A stretch of 44,563 nucleotides of DNA from Trichomonas tenax (Eukaryota; Parabasalia; Trichomonadida; Trichomonadidae). Positions 27,186-35,465 of the stretch are shown here, piece by piece. The first letter of the stretch is position 1, and each line of letters begins with the position of its first letter. A program made the position numbers and the translations under genes. The notes under the pieces are model-generated. The model worked only from the letters and a program-made list of their open reading frames with translations, did no database searches and had not been told where the DNA came from. The stretch is from the NCBI GenBank assembly GCA_023091735.1, contig JALKBU010000369.1, forward strand, positions 1 to 44,563, in the 5' to 3' direction.

Positions 27186-30100
27186 TCAAAAGTTCATATA
27201 TTCAATGTAGTCAGCTGGGTCTGGTGAGATTGTAATCTTTTGTGAATCATCTCTTGCGATTTCTGCCTTAAGTGATTCGATAACAGGGAGTGAGTTAGTG
27301 AATGGCATCACCTGGATCTGAGAAAGATCATGTTTGAGTTTCTTGAATATATCATGGGACCACATCTGCTGGTCATGTGGGACAATGAGTAAGCTTTCGT
27401 CCTCAAGCTTAACCTGGCCTGATGGGATCTGGATCTCATCTTTATCCATTTCCTCGAGCTGTCTGGAGGTTGTTCCGGCATCTCTTGATGGGAAGTTGTA
27501 CTTCGGAAGGTCGATCTTAAATGGAGACTCGCTAGTAAGTTCCATGAAGCGCTGGAGAAGGTTACCAGCAGCCTCTGATGAGGAGTTCGCTGCAAGAGCA
27601 ACAATCTGTGAGAATGCATCAGCAGCAGAAACGAAGTCAGCAATTCCAAGGAATGCATGAACGATGCTGAAGACGGCCTCTCTAAGTGCAACTTCGCGGC
27701 CCTTAGCGATGTGAAGAAGCAATGGAACGGCTTCAACAACAGCCTGTAATGACTCTGCAGTGAGGTGTGCAGCACACATGAGAGCGAATTCATCGAGTGT
27801 TGTTGTGTTCGGCCTCTTGATGGTGATCAAGAAGTAAGAACCAAGCTCCTGTGGCAAGAAGTCCTCATGAGCAGCAAGAGAAACTGCGCACTGAAGGATG
27901 CGGTTAACCTCGGATTCAGAAACTTCAGTAAGATATGGCTCAATGTTGTGGCATGAAGCAAGAGCGGAGTAGATTCTCGGAAGGAATGCGATGAAAGCGA
28001 GAATGTTAATGTGTGTTCCAGTGATGTTAAGAGGTGGCTTAGACATGTGCATGCAAGCCATGAATGCGCCATCAACTGTTCTCTTGTCGTTGAGTGTAAC
28101 CATTAAATCTGTGAATGTGGCAAGCAAGTCACGCATCTGGTCGTATTCTGTCTGTCCGTACATGATGTACTTGGCAACGATTGTCAAAGCAGCTTGAGCA
28201 AGCTTAGGAACTGGTGTGAGCTTGATAAACTCGCAAGCAGCGATGAAGATGTAATTGAATGATGGAGCGAACTTTGATGAGTGGACACGCTTGTCGATGA
28301 TTGCGGAAAGCAATGAGAAGATGGATATCAAGTATTCACCACTCTCGTCGCTTGTTGGAACTCTCATCAAGTTGTGGGCGTTTCTGATAACAGAAACGAT
28401 CATTCTGCCATCGACTGGGCTGAGCAGCTTAGACAAGATGATGGCTGATCTGGAAGCGATCTTCAAGTCGCCGCAGCCTGTTGTCCATTTGACAGCTTCC
28501 TTGCCCCAGTTCTGCAAGATCTTCTTACCCTTCTGCTCTGTGAAGTAATCAATGATTTTCTTGGCCATCTCCGAAATGGCGACTGGTGTTCTGTCTTCAG
28601 AGAGTCCCTTGATTGGCTGAGAAAGATCCCATGTAAGTGAGCCTGGTGGCAAGAAGGCTCTCTGGATATCTTCTGGGCAGCTTGGCAGACCAGACATGAT
28701 GATGAAGAGGATCTCGCAGAATGTCTTTGGTGCATAGTCGTAGTAAACTAATGCGAAGTGCATGATGAGGTGCAAATCTTGGATTAAGTTTTGTGGGCAG
28801 ATCTGAGCGAGTTCAACCAATGTTGAGCAGACTGTTTGCATCTCCTGGAATGAGAACGTTGGCGGCTGTGCATCTGATGAATGGAGCTGTGTGTTGTTGT
28901 AGAACCAGTAAGCGAATGAGATTCTTTCAACAAGAGCACTGATGATCTGCTGCGTGTTGTTCTGAGCGAGGAACAGAAGTGTTGTCTGGACAGCTTGTGC
29001 GCAGTTCTCCTTCTTTGCGAACTCGAACAAGAATGTCAGAATGATTGAAAGTGATCCGTCATCTGAAACGCAAGCAGCCCAAATGCTAAGATAAGCAGCA
29101 CGGCCCTGAGCCTTGACAAATGGATATAATGAGATCAACTCCTCCAATAATGAGAATGGTGTGTAAACGCCAAACTTTGAAGAAACATCAGAAAGAACAT
29201 TGCGGGATGTGATTGCGATGTTCTTCAAGAATGAGTTGATAACTTCAAGGACGGCGGACTGTGGGAATGTCGCAGCATAACTGTCTGCCTCCTTAACACG
29301 GAGAAAATTGATAGCTTCCTTAATGATAAGCTCAGAAACCTGCGGGACGTACTTAGACAAAACTGATGCAATTCTCTTGATTGTTGATGGAGGAATGGCA
29401 ATGACAGATGAGTTGAAGATTGCTGCATACTGATCAAGCTTCTTGAGGGCTTCAGCAGCCTTAGCTGGATCGTGGGCCTCCAAGACAGCGAGAACGAATG
29501 GAACGAGTCTCTTGATGAGGTTGAAAGCCGCAGAACGAAGTTCGAATGTATCATCTAAAAGATACAAAAGTGAAACAAACAAGATCGCACCAGAAGCACC
29601 TAAGATATCTCTGTTCAAGACTCTCTCGAAAGCGTTGAGTTGTTCTTCATCAATCAATGAAGTAGCTTGTTGAGCTGTGTCGTTGTTGAGAGTGTGCATC
29701 ATTGTTGACAAAATCTGCTGTGTGCGCTTGTCATCAACCTTCTTGTATGTCTTTGTTCTATCGATAGCGCAGGATGTGTCCGGAATGATTGTGTTGAAGA
29801 TGACCTTGAAGTATGTTCTGGCCTTATGTGGTGCCAAATCATAGCTGTGTTTGATGTAAGCGTTGATGAGCTGCTTGAAGTTCCTGAACAAAGCCAAGTG
29901 AAGTGTTGTCCAGCCCAAGAACTGAGCTTTGAGAATAAGCTTCTCAAAGATGATAACCATCTTCTCGCCTTCCTGGTTAAGAACTGACATTGATGCAATG
30001 ATTGCTGGTATTAAGCGTTCTGACATCTCGTAAATTGCAATAAGTTCCTTGTCTAATGAATCCTTGAGAGGAGCAAAGTTTAATGTCATGTGCACAATCT

Positions 30101-33100
30101 CATTGGAAATAGCGAGGATTTCGTTATTCCATGAGAACGACTTCGGGATTCTGAATGGTCCGCAATCCTTCTCTTCGATGTCGACAGTGAGGTTTGTGTA
30201 TGTGAACCAGAGGGCTCTGACGTAGTTGAGGACTAATGGTACATAGTTATCCTTCTTCTGTCTGATCTTCTTCTCGTTGTATGGATGGACGTTGTTAAAG
30301 ATCTTGTTAGCTTCTGTAGCCAAGAGAGTGATGATCTGTCCGAAGAGTGGCTGTGATGACAAGCTGAACTTGAAGTCTGGGTTCTGAGCGAATCCGTACA
30401 AAATCCTGAATGCGGCAACGAGAATGTTCATGTTGGATAAGTTGGCGGCCTTCAAGAACTCTAAGAAGTCCTGTGCGAAGTTAGCGGAAGCTGTCCATCT
30501 GAAGAAGCTGAAGCACTTAATCAAAATGTCTGTGATCTTCTCGTTTGTGGATGTGGAGATGAACTTGAGCATCGAAATGAATTTCTCGTTGACTGTCTTG
30601 ATGAATGGAGCAAGTTTGATTCTTCTCTCATCATTGTCGAATCCGGCCATAACCTGGTAGTTGTGGAATGAAACGAATTCGAGTGGATACTGAGAAATAA
30701 GAAGCTTATACATGTTGTGATCGATAGATGGAACAACGTTGGATACGATGATGGCCAAGTTGCGATAGAACTGCCATGATGTTGTATCAAGCTTAGCGTA
30801 GTTGCCGTTTGCATCCAACTTCGACATTGCCTTGAGAGATGTCTTGACGAGCTTCTCGACAAAGATTAGTGAGATCTTATGCTCGAATGATGAGATGACT
30901 TCTGGGATGTAGAAGGAGAAGAAGCTGTTGAAGCGAGCGCAAGCAGCTGTTCTGAAGGAAACGGTCATGTTCGGCAATGCTGGATTGCTTGGGAACGACA
31001 TTTGATCGTAAACTTGGGACTTGAATGCAACAGCGTTGGAGATTGGAAGATCCAAGTCCGTCAAGATGTGCTCGAGTGGAGATGATGTCTTAAGAGAAAT
31101 AGCGAACTTGGACAATCTCTCGATTGCGCAAACGCACAAGTCTCTCAACTCTGGGTATGGCATTGCCATGAGGTAAATGAGTGTAGCCTGAGCATTGTCC
31201 GAGAAGTCCTGGATGAGGTTGGATGGGCAGTCGTCTGTTGCTGTACCATCCTGGCCTGGCTTTGGTGGAGCGGCTGGTCTCAATGACAAATCGAACAACT
31301 TGACGAACAACTCGAGAATGATGAATGTGTGCTCTGGAACGTCTGTGTCTGAGAGCCACTGGAGAACCAAGTTGAGGATGGCAAGTCTGAATGAAGCATT
31401 AGCAGCATACAAGTGATCAAGCATCTCGATAGCAAAGAGGGAAACAGCCTTTGACTTGGAAAGGATGTAGCTCTTAAGCCTATCGGTGAAGGATGGGTTT
31501 GTGATATCACCGTATGTGATGATGTGTGGATAGAATGTGAGAACTTTGATGTAAAGATCCTCAAGACTTGAAACGTGTTCAATTTCGATTGATTCGAACT
31601 TCAATGAAAGATCAGCAGTAGTCTCCTGATACTTCGCTTGCTTGATGAAGTTAGCGACTGAATTTGTTGCTTCTGTGATACGGAATGTCATGTTTGTCGA
31701 TATTGGCATTGTAGCACATGGGAGTTCGAAATATGGAGGGCTGAAAGCACCCTTAAGATTGAACCAATATGATGTATTTGTTGGCCCAATGTTTGGTTGC
31801 TGATCGACTAATGAGAACAACTGTGTTTTCATTGTAATGAATAGCGTCTTGACTTCGGCCTCAATCTTGTGTCCGGAGTTGAGTGGCATGTCAGCAATCC
31901 ATTCCTCGAAGTGGAATTCCTTGGCACTGATTTGAAGCAAACACTGAGAAAGTGTGTAAATGCACTTTGTGCCAAGAGCAAGGATGAACCTTGGGATTGT
32001 TTCTCTGCAGAAGTAGATGAAATCACGAGCCGCAAGATTGATCAAAATTTCACTCAACAAAGTGTAGTATTGGTCGACACCTGGAACCTTAGCGAATGTA
32101 GTGAAGAAGAATTCAGTGAATGAATCTGGATTCGAACGCTGTTCTTGAGCTGGTTCGTAAAGATGTGACGCTTCAATGCCTTGGCGATGGTTGTGGTGGA
32201 ATGAACCCCACTCCCAGAAGAGAGAAGATCTTGAGAACCAGTTTCCACGAAGTACCATCAAGAAAGCGTGAAGCGCACACTCTGTATTCTTCTTTGATTT
32301 TTCAACGATGTATTTTGCAAGGAATTCCTTATACTTCTGTGCCAGCAATGTGTTATCACGCATTAAAATGATGCCAGCGAGTCTGTAGTGATAGATTAGC
32401 GGATCATTGCCGTTAATTCTGTTTGTAACGAAATTGAAGATGTTTGTAAGCGAAGCCTCCATCGAAGGAAGACCCTCTGTCTTGATCTGCGCTGTCAGGA
32501 AGCAAAGAGCTTGGGCCCAAGTATTTTCGGCTGGTGTTGGCTTCTTTGGGAAATTCTTCGTAACCGAGAACAGTTGCGACAGGAAATCTTCTATCATAGC
32601 GATTGTGACTGTTTGAGAAGGAACGAGTCTCATGAATTTGTATAACAGCAAGCAGGAAGGAATATCCTTTGCCAAGTTGGCAGCGAAGCTGTTAAGGAAC
32701 AAGTCGAGGTGTTTTATTGATAAAAAGCTGAAAATAACTGAAAACTGGTTCAAAAGCAAAATTCTGATATGCTCGCGAACTGGGTCGTTCAATGGTGTCA
32801 ATAAAGGCTGCGCGAGATTTATCAATGCTTCGTAGCATGTGACATCGTCGTTAATTGAAAGCAATTGAGCTGTGCAATCGGCAAAGAAAAGCAAAAATAT
32901 ATCATCAATTATATCAGAGTATAGATTGTAGCCCTTTATCCTACCGACGAATTTACGGAATAGTTCGTTGTTTTTATATTTCGGTAGAAAAGTCAAAAGT
33001 AATTCGATAGCGGGCTGTGGTGCATATTGACCGAATGAAACGTATCTATCAACAGCGTTCTTGTATCCGTAGAAATTACGTGGAAATCTTTGAAGGAAAA

Positions 33101-33260
33101 TGTTGAGAAAATCGTTGGGGAGATTTAATTTCATATCTTTCTTATCGAAGAAAGGGTCGCATTCAAGCGTAAACTTGAGCAACATTCCCATCAAGGAGTC
33201 CTCAATTTTCGGAAACAGCGTCAAAAGAACGTCATTTGATGAGGGTCTCGCTAATGACAT
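27186..33260 (-). CDS. Furry/Mor2/Tao3-family (cell morphogenesis) HEAT-repeat protein
   Basis: This 2024-residue all-helical protein has no membrane segment. Furry proteins scaffold NDR/LATS kinases (RAM/MOR network) and control polarised growth and cell shape. The assignment rests on the region around residues 1583-1605, KKILQNWGKEAVKWTTGCGD then LKIASRSAIILSKL, which matches the Furry C-terminal signature (QWGxEALxWAxxCxSRHLACRSxQI) as I remember it. The N-terminal third also fits: around 300-360 it has HYRLAGIILMRDN and ALHAFLMVLRGNWF. Human Furry is longer; this copy matches the shorter protist/yeast type. The stop is TGA (27186-27188), unlike the TAA/TAAA used by most neighbours. Codons in the first 0.5 kb are more AT-rich than in the rest, which is strongly biased. 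An AAAAAGTGAC element precedes the ATG by 8 nt. Confidence 0.75.
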   Translation of the reverse strand: MSLARPSSNDVLLTLFPKIEDSLMGMLLKFTLECDPFFDKKDMKLNLPNDFLNIFLQRFPRNFYGYKNAVDRYVSFGQYAPQPAIELLLTFLPKYKNNELFRKFVGRIKGYNLYSDIIDDIFLLFFADCTAQLLSINDDVTCYEALINLAQPLLTPLNDPVREHIRILLLNQFSVIFSFLSIKHLDLFLNSFAANLAKDIPSCLLLYKFMRLVPSQTVTIAMIEDFLSQLFSVTKNFPKKPTPAENTWAQALCFLTAQIKTEGLPSMEASLTNIFNFVTNRINGNDPLIYHYRLAGIILMRDNTLLAQKYKEFLAKYIVEKSKKNTECALHAFLMVLRGNWFSRSSLFWEWGSFHHNHRQGIEASHLYEPAQEQRSNPDSFTEFFFTTFAKVPGVDQYYTLLSEILINLAARDFIYFCRETIPRFILALGTKCIYTLSQCLLQISAKEFHFEEWIADMPLNSGHKIEAEVKTLFITMKTQLFSLVDQQPNIGPTNTSYWFNLKGAFSPPYFELPCATMPISTNMTFRITEATNSVANFIKQAKYQETTADLSLKFESIEIEHVSSLEDLYIKVLTFYPHIITYGDITNPSFTDRLKSYILSKSKAVSLFAIEMLDHLYAANASFRLAILNLVLQWLSDTDVPEHTFIILELFVKLFDLSLRPAAPPKPGQDGTATDDCPSNLIQDFSDNAQATLIYLMAMPYPELRDLCVCAIERLSKFAISLKTSSPLEHILTDLDLPISNAVAFKSQVYDQMSFPSNPALPNMTVSFRTAACARFNSFFSFYIPEVISSFEHKISLIFVEKLVKTSLKAMSKLDANGNYAKLDTTSWQFYRNLAIIVSNVVPSIDHNMYKLLISQYPLEFVSFHNYQVMAGFDNDERRIKLAPFIKTVNEKFISMLKFISTSTNEKITDILIKCFSFFRWTASANFAQDFLEFLKAANLSNMNILVAAFRILYGFAQNPDFKFSLSSQPLFGQIITLLATEANKIFNNVHPYNEKKIRQKKDNYVPLVLNYVRALWFTYTNLTVDIEEKDCGPFRIPKSFSWNNEILAISNEIVHMTLNFAPLKDSLDKELIAIYEMSERLIPAIIASMSVLNQEGEKMVIIFEKLILKAQFLGWTTLHLALFRNFKQLINAYIKHSYDLAPHKARTYFKVIFNTIIPDTSCAIDRTKTYKKVDDKRTQQILSTMMHTLNNDTAQQATSLIDEEQLNAFERVLNRDILGASGAILFVSLLYLLDDTFELRSAAFNLIKRLVPFVLAVLEAHDPAKAAEALKKLDQYAAIFNSSVIAIPPSTIKRIASVLSKYVPQVSELIIKEAINFLRVKEADSYAATFPQSAVLEVINSFLKNIAITSRNVLSDVSSKFGVYTPFSLLEELISLYPFVKAQGRAAYLSIWAACVSDDGSLSIILTFLFEFAKKENCAQAVQTTLLFLAQNNTQQIISALVERISFAYWFYNNTQLHSSDAQPPTFSFQEMQTVCSTLVELAQICPQNLIQDLHLIMHFALVYYDYAPKTFCEILFIIMSGLPSCPEDIQRAFLPPGSLTWDLSQPIKGLSEDRTPVAISEMAKKIIDYFTEQKGKKILQNWGKEAVKWTTGCGDLKIASRSAIILSKLLSPVDGRMIVSVIRNAHNLMRVPTSDESGEYLISIFSLLSAIIDKRVHSSKFAPSFNYIFIAACEFIKLTPVPKLAQAALTIVAKYIMYGQTEYDQMRDLLATFTDLMVTLNDKRTVDGAFMACMHMSKPPLNITGTHINILAFIAFLPRIYSALASCHNIEPYLTEVSESEVNRILQCAVSLAAHEDFLPQELGSYFLITIKRPNTTTLDEFALMCAAHLTAESLQAVVEAVPLLLHIAKGREVALREAVFSIVHAFLGIADFVSAADAFSQIVALAANSSSEAAGNLLQRFMELTSESPFKIDLPKYNFPSRDAGTTSRQLEEMDKDEIQIPSGQVKLEDESLLIVPHDQQMWSHDIFKKLKHDLSQIQVMPFTNSLPVIESLKAEIARDDSQKITISPDPADYIEYMNF

Positions 33261-33268
33261 TGTTTTTT

Positions 33269-33278
33269 GTCACTTTTT
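33269..33278 (-). promoter_or_regulatory. AAAAAGTGAC element of the Furry gene
   Basis: Exact copy of the 10-mer, 8 nt before the ATG at 33260. No sense-strand Inr is evident closer than this. Confidence 0.5.
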
Positions 33279-33994
33279 CACATGCTTTGATCTGTCAAAT
33301 AATATGATGAAATAAAAACGAATTTTAGTTCTTCCATGATCAATGAGAGTCAAATCTGCAAGCAAATCGGATTTTAAAAATGTTGATTTCACTTCGAGAT
33401 GATAAATTGTTCATTATCTCAAGATCCAATTCATTGACACTACTTAAATATCGAATGCATTGATATGCAAGTACATATTCTATGATACTATTGCGTTAAT
33501 TATTGAATCCTTCATGGAAAAGCTTAAAAATATCTTGAGATAAAATTATCATTCGGTACATAAGCTATTCTATCTATCGAGCACTAAGCCATAAAATATT
33601 GAATTGATTTGTGCTAACTAAATATGTCTACAATGAATTTCATATTCCAGGGTATTCATTATTCGGATTGCATAAGGTGGTTGTATCATGGCCATATTCA
33701 AACTAATGAATTTTCATCAATTTCAGTTGAAAAACAATCGAAATGTTGAAATATAAAGCTCCAATATTAAGGGTGATAAATTTAATCCTCAACATTAACT
33801 GACCTGTCTTATTTATGGCCTCCTCGTGATACAAGTTCAATAGAAATATTAGTTCATCAGATGATTTTATGGACGAAACATAAAATTAAAAATTAGAATT
33901 GGGTATATTGGAAAATGCAATGTTTAACAATAAGCTTTTGGGTTATCTGCTAACAATTTCATTGTTGTCCAACAAAATATTGTTGAAGATTATT
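33279..33994. other. Intergenic region with an inverted repeat
   Basis: AT-rich, no gene supported. TTATCTCAAGAT (33415-33426) and its exact reverse complement ATCTTGAGATAA (33532-33543) flank about 105 nt; with gaps the arms extend to about 33400 and 33551. This may be a small inverted-repeat element or chance. Confidence 0.5.
33401..33551. repeat. 12-bp perfect inverted repeat with gapped extension
   Basis: The arms TTATCTCAAGAT / ATCTTGAGATAA are perfect; outside them ATGATAAATT and AATTATCAT also pair loosely. The span of about 150 bp is in the size range of a small non-autonomous element, but no target-site duplication was seen. Confidence 0.4.
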
Positions 33995-35185
33995 TTAGAA
34001 AGCAGCAGAGAGAATCTCCTTGACATCATCCTTGTGGATGATTCCTCTCTCACCGAATCCGGATCTACCCATGAGATCCCAAGTTGATTCAGTCATCCAG
34101 TCAATAGCTGACTGTGGGTTCTTCTCCTTGACGTAATCGGAAATCTTGAGGCCAAAGCCGAGGTTCTTAGCGAATTCCTCTGTCTTAGCGATTGAGTACT
34201 TAGCAACTTCATTAACATCACCAGATCCATTGAAACCCCAAACACGTACAGCCATCTGAGCGAGTTTGTGCTTCTTGATGTCGAAGAAGTGCCTCCAGAG
34301 CCATGGTTGGATGCAAACGAGTGTCTCAGCGTGATCCATGTTGTACTTAGCTGTGAGTGACATACCGATTCTGTGTGCACCCCAGCATCCCAATGTGCCG
34401 TGCTGTAAGAATGTGTTCAAAGCGTAAGCAGATGTTTGCATTGCTGTAGCGCGATAATTAAGATTGCCGAGTGACTTCATTAACTTTGGTGCAACTTCGA
34501 CGATAGTCGATGCTGTGGCCTCTGCCAAGCGATCCTGCATTGGTGCGAAGTTTGCGTGGACATATTGTTCGCAAACGTGGCAGAAAGAGTCGTAGAGACC
34601 ATTAGCTGTGAAATGCTCTGGAACTGTAAGTGTGTAGCGTGGATCGAGGACAGAAAGCTTGAAGAAAACCTGTGGAGATATAGCTGGTCTCTTTTCCATT
34701 GTTCTTCTACGGCTGATGACGTATCTCTCGTTCCACTCAGAGCCTGTAGCTGACAATGTGCAGACAGCGATTGCTGGAATTGGCTTCTGGATGAGTGTTG
34801 GGTTCTTTAATATGTCCCATGGATCAACAGATGGTGATAAGTTGACGCAAGATGAGATAAATTTAGCAGCATCCATAACAGAGCCACCACCAACAGGAAT
34901 GATGAAGTCAACTGGCTCCTCGCGAATTTCTTTCATGATTTCAACGCATGTGTCGTAATCTGGGTTTGGTTCGATGCCGCCACGCCACTTATGTGTAGCT
35001 CCGATCTCGCCGAGGACACGATCAATGTCCTCCTTTGCGCCGTTCTTGAAAACAGCGTCGCCCTGGTCGTGGAGACAAAGAACGTTGGCTCCCTTTGGGA
35101 TGTAGCGCTTGATTGTCTCGATGGCACCAACGCCGAATGCAATGTGTGTGCCGTTGACCCAGTGGAATGGAGTTAGAGAACTCAT
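33995..35185 (-). CDS. Iron-containing alcohol dehydrogenase (butanol dehydrogenase-like)
   Basis: This 396-residue NAD(P)H-dependent enzyme reduces aldehydes or ketones in fermentative metabolism, probably in the cytosol. The nucleotide-binding GGGSVMDAAK is at 99-108 and the ATGSEWN box at about 147-153 (family TxGTGSE). The four metal ligands can be read: Asp199 and His203 in YDSFCH, His271 in GAHRIGMSLTA and His285 in NMDHAE. The whole most resembles bacterial YqhD/BdhA-type enzymes, which are common in trichomonads and probably came from bacteria. The ATG at 35185 (MSSLTPFHWVNG) is chosen over an upstream in-frame start that would add 41 AT-rich-coded residues. Codon use is strongly biased, suggesting high expression. 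The ATG follows AAAAAATGAC by 9 nt. The stop is TAAA. Confidence 0.93.
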   Translation of the reverse strand: MSSLTPFHWVNGTHIAFGVGAIETIKRYIPKGANVLCLHDQGDAVFKNGAKEDIDRVLGEIGATHKWRGGIEPNPDYDTCVEIMKEIREEPVDFIIPVGGGSVMDAAKFISSCVNLSPSVDPWDILKNPTLIQKPIPAIAVCTLSATGSEWNERYVISRRRTMEKRPAISPQVFFKLSVLDPRYTLTVPEHFTANGLYDSFCHVCEQYVHANFAPMQDRLAEATASTIVEVAPKLMKSLGNLNYRATAMQTSAYALNTFLQHGTLGCWGAHRIGMSLTAKYNMDHAETLVCIQPWLWRHFFDIKKHKLAQMAVRVWGFNGSGDVNEVAKYSIAKTEEFAKNLGFGLKISDYVKEKNPQSAIDWMTESTWDLMGRSGFGERGIIHKDDVKEILSAAF

Positions 35186-35194
35186 TCTTTTTGT

Positions 35195-35204
35195 GTCATT
35201 TTTT
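35195..35204 (-). promoter_or_regulatory. AAAAAATGAC, variant of the start-proximal element
   Basis: In gene sense AAAAAATGAC ends 9 nt before the ATG; it differs from AAAAAGTGAC at one position. Confidence 0.45.
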
Positions 35205-35310
35205 GAGAACGATAATCTGTAGAAGTGTTTTAACTCCCAAATTTGGTTTTTAGCGACCAAAATTGATAAAAATAGTATTTCCATTATGTAAATGTTATAA
35301 TAAACCATAT

Positions 35311-35340
35311 TTTAAAAAGTGGATAAGGTTAAAAGTCACG
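35311..35340. promoter_or_regulatory. TAAGGTTA box in the divergent spacer
   Basis: TAAGGTTA (35324-35331) lies next to AAAAAGTGGA (35314-35323) and AAAGTCACG (35332-35340) in the divergent spacer between the dehydrogenase and the broken transposase-like gene. Either flank could use it. Confidence 0.35.
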
Positions 35341-35465
35341 TTTCTTCACAATTAATTTGACACTGTTTACATATGATAAATGCAGATTATATTGGCAAAT
35401 CGAAATAATCGAATTTTATTTTTGAATGAATTTGTAAATATTATTTTTCATCTTTTTTTTTATCA

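Noticed and set aside
33995..35308. 437-residue form of the alcohol dehydrogenase starting at 35308
   Set aside because: The extra 41 residues are AT-rich-coded, not family-like, and would include the start-proximal element; MSSLTPF at 35185 fits.
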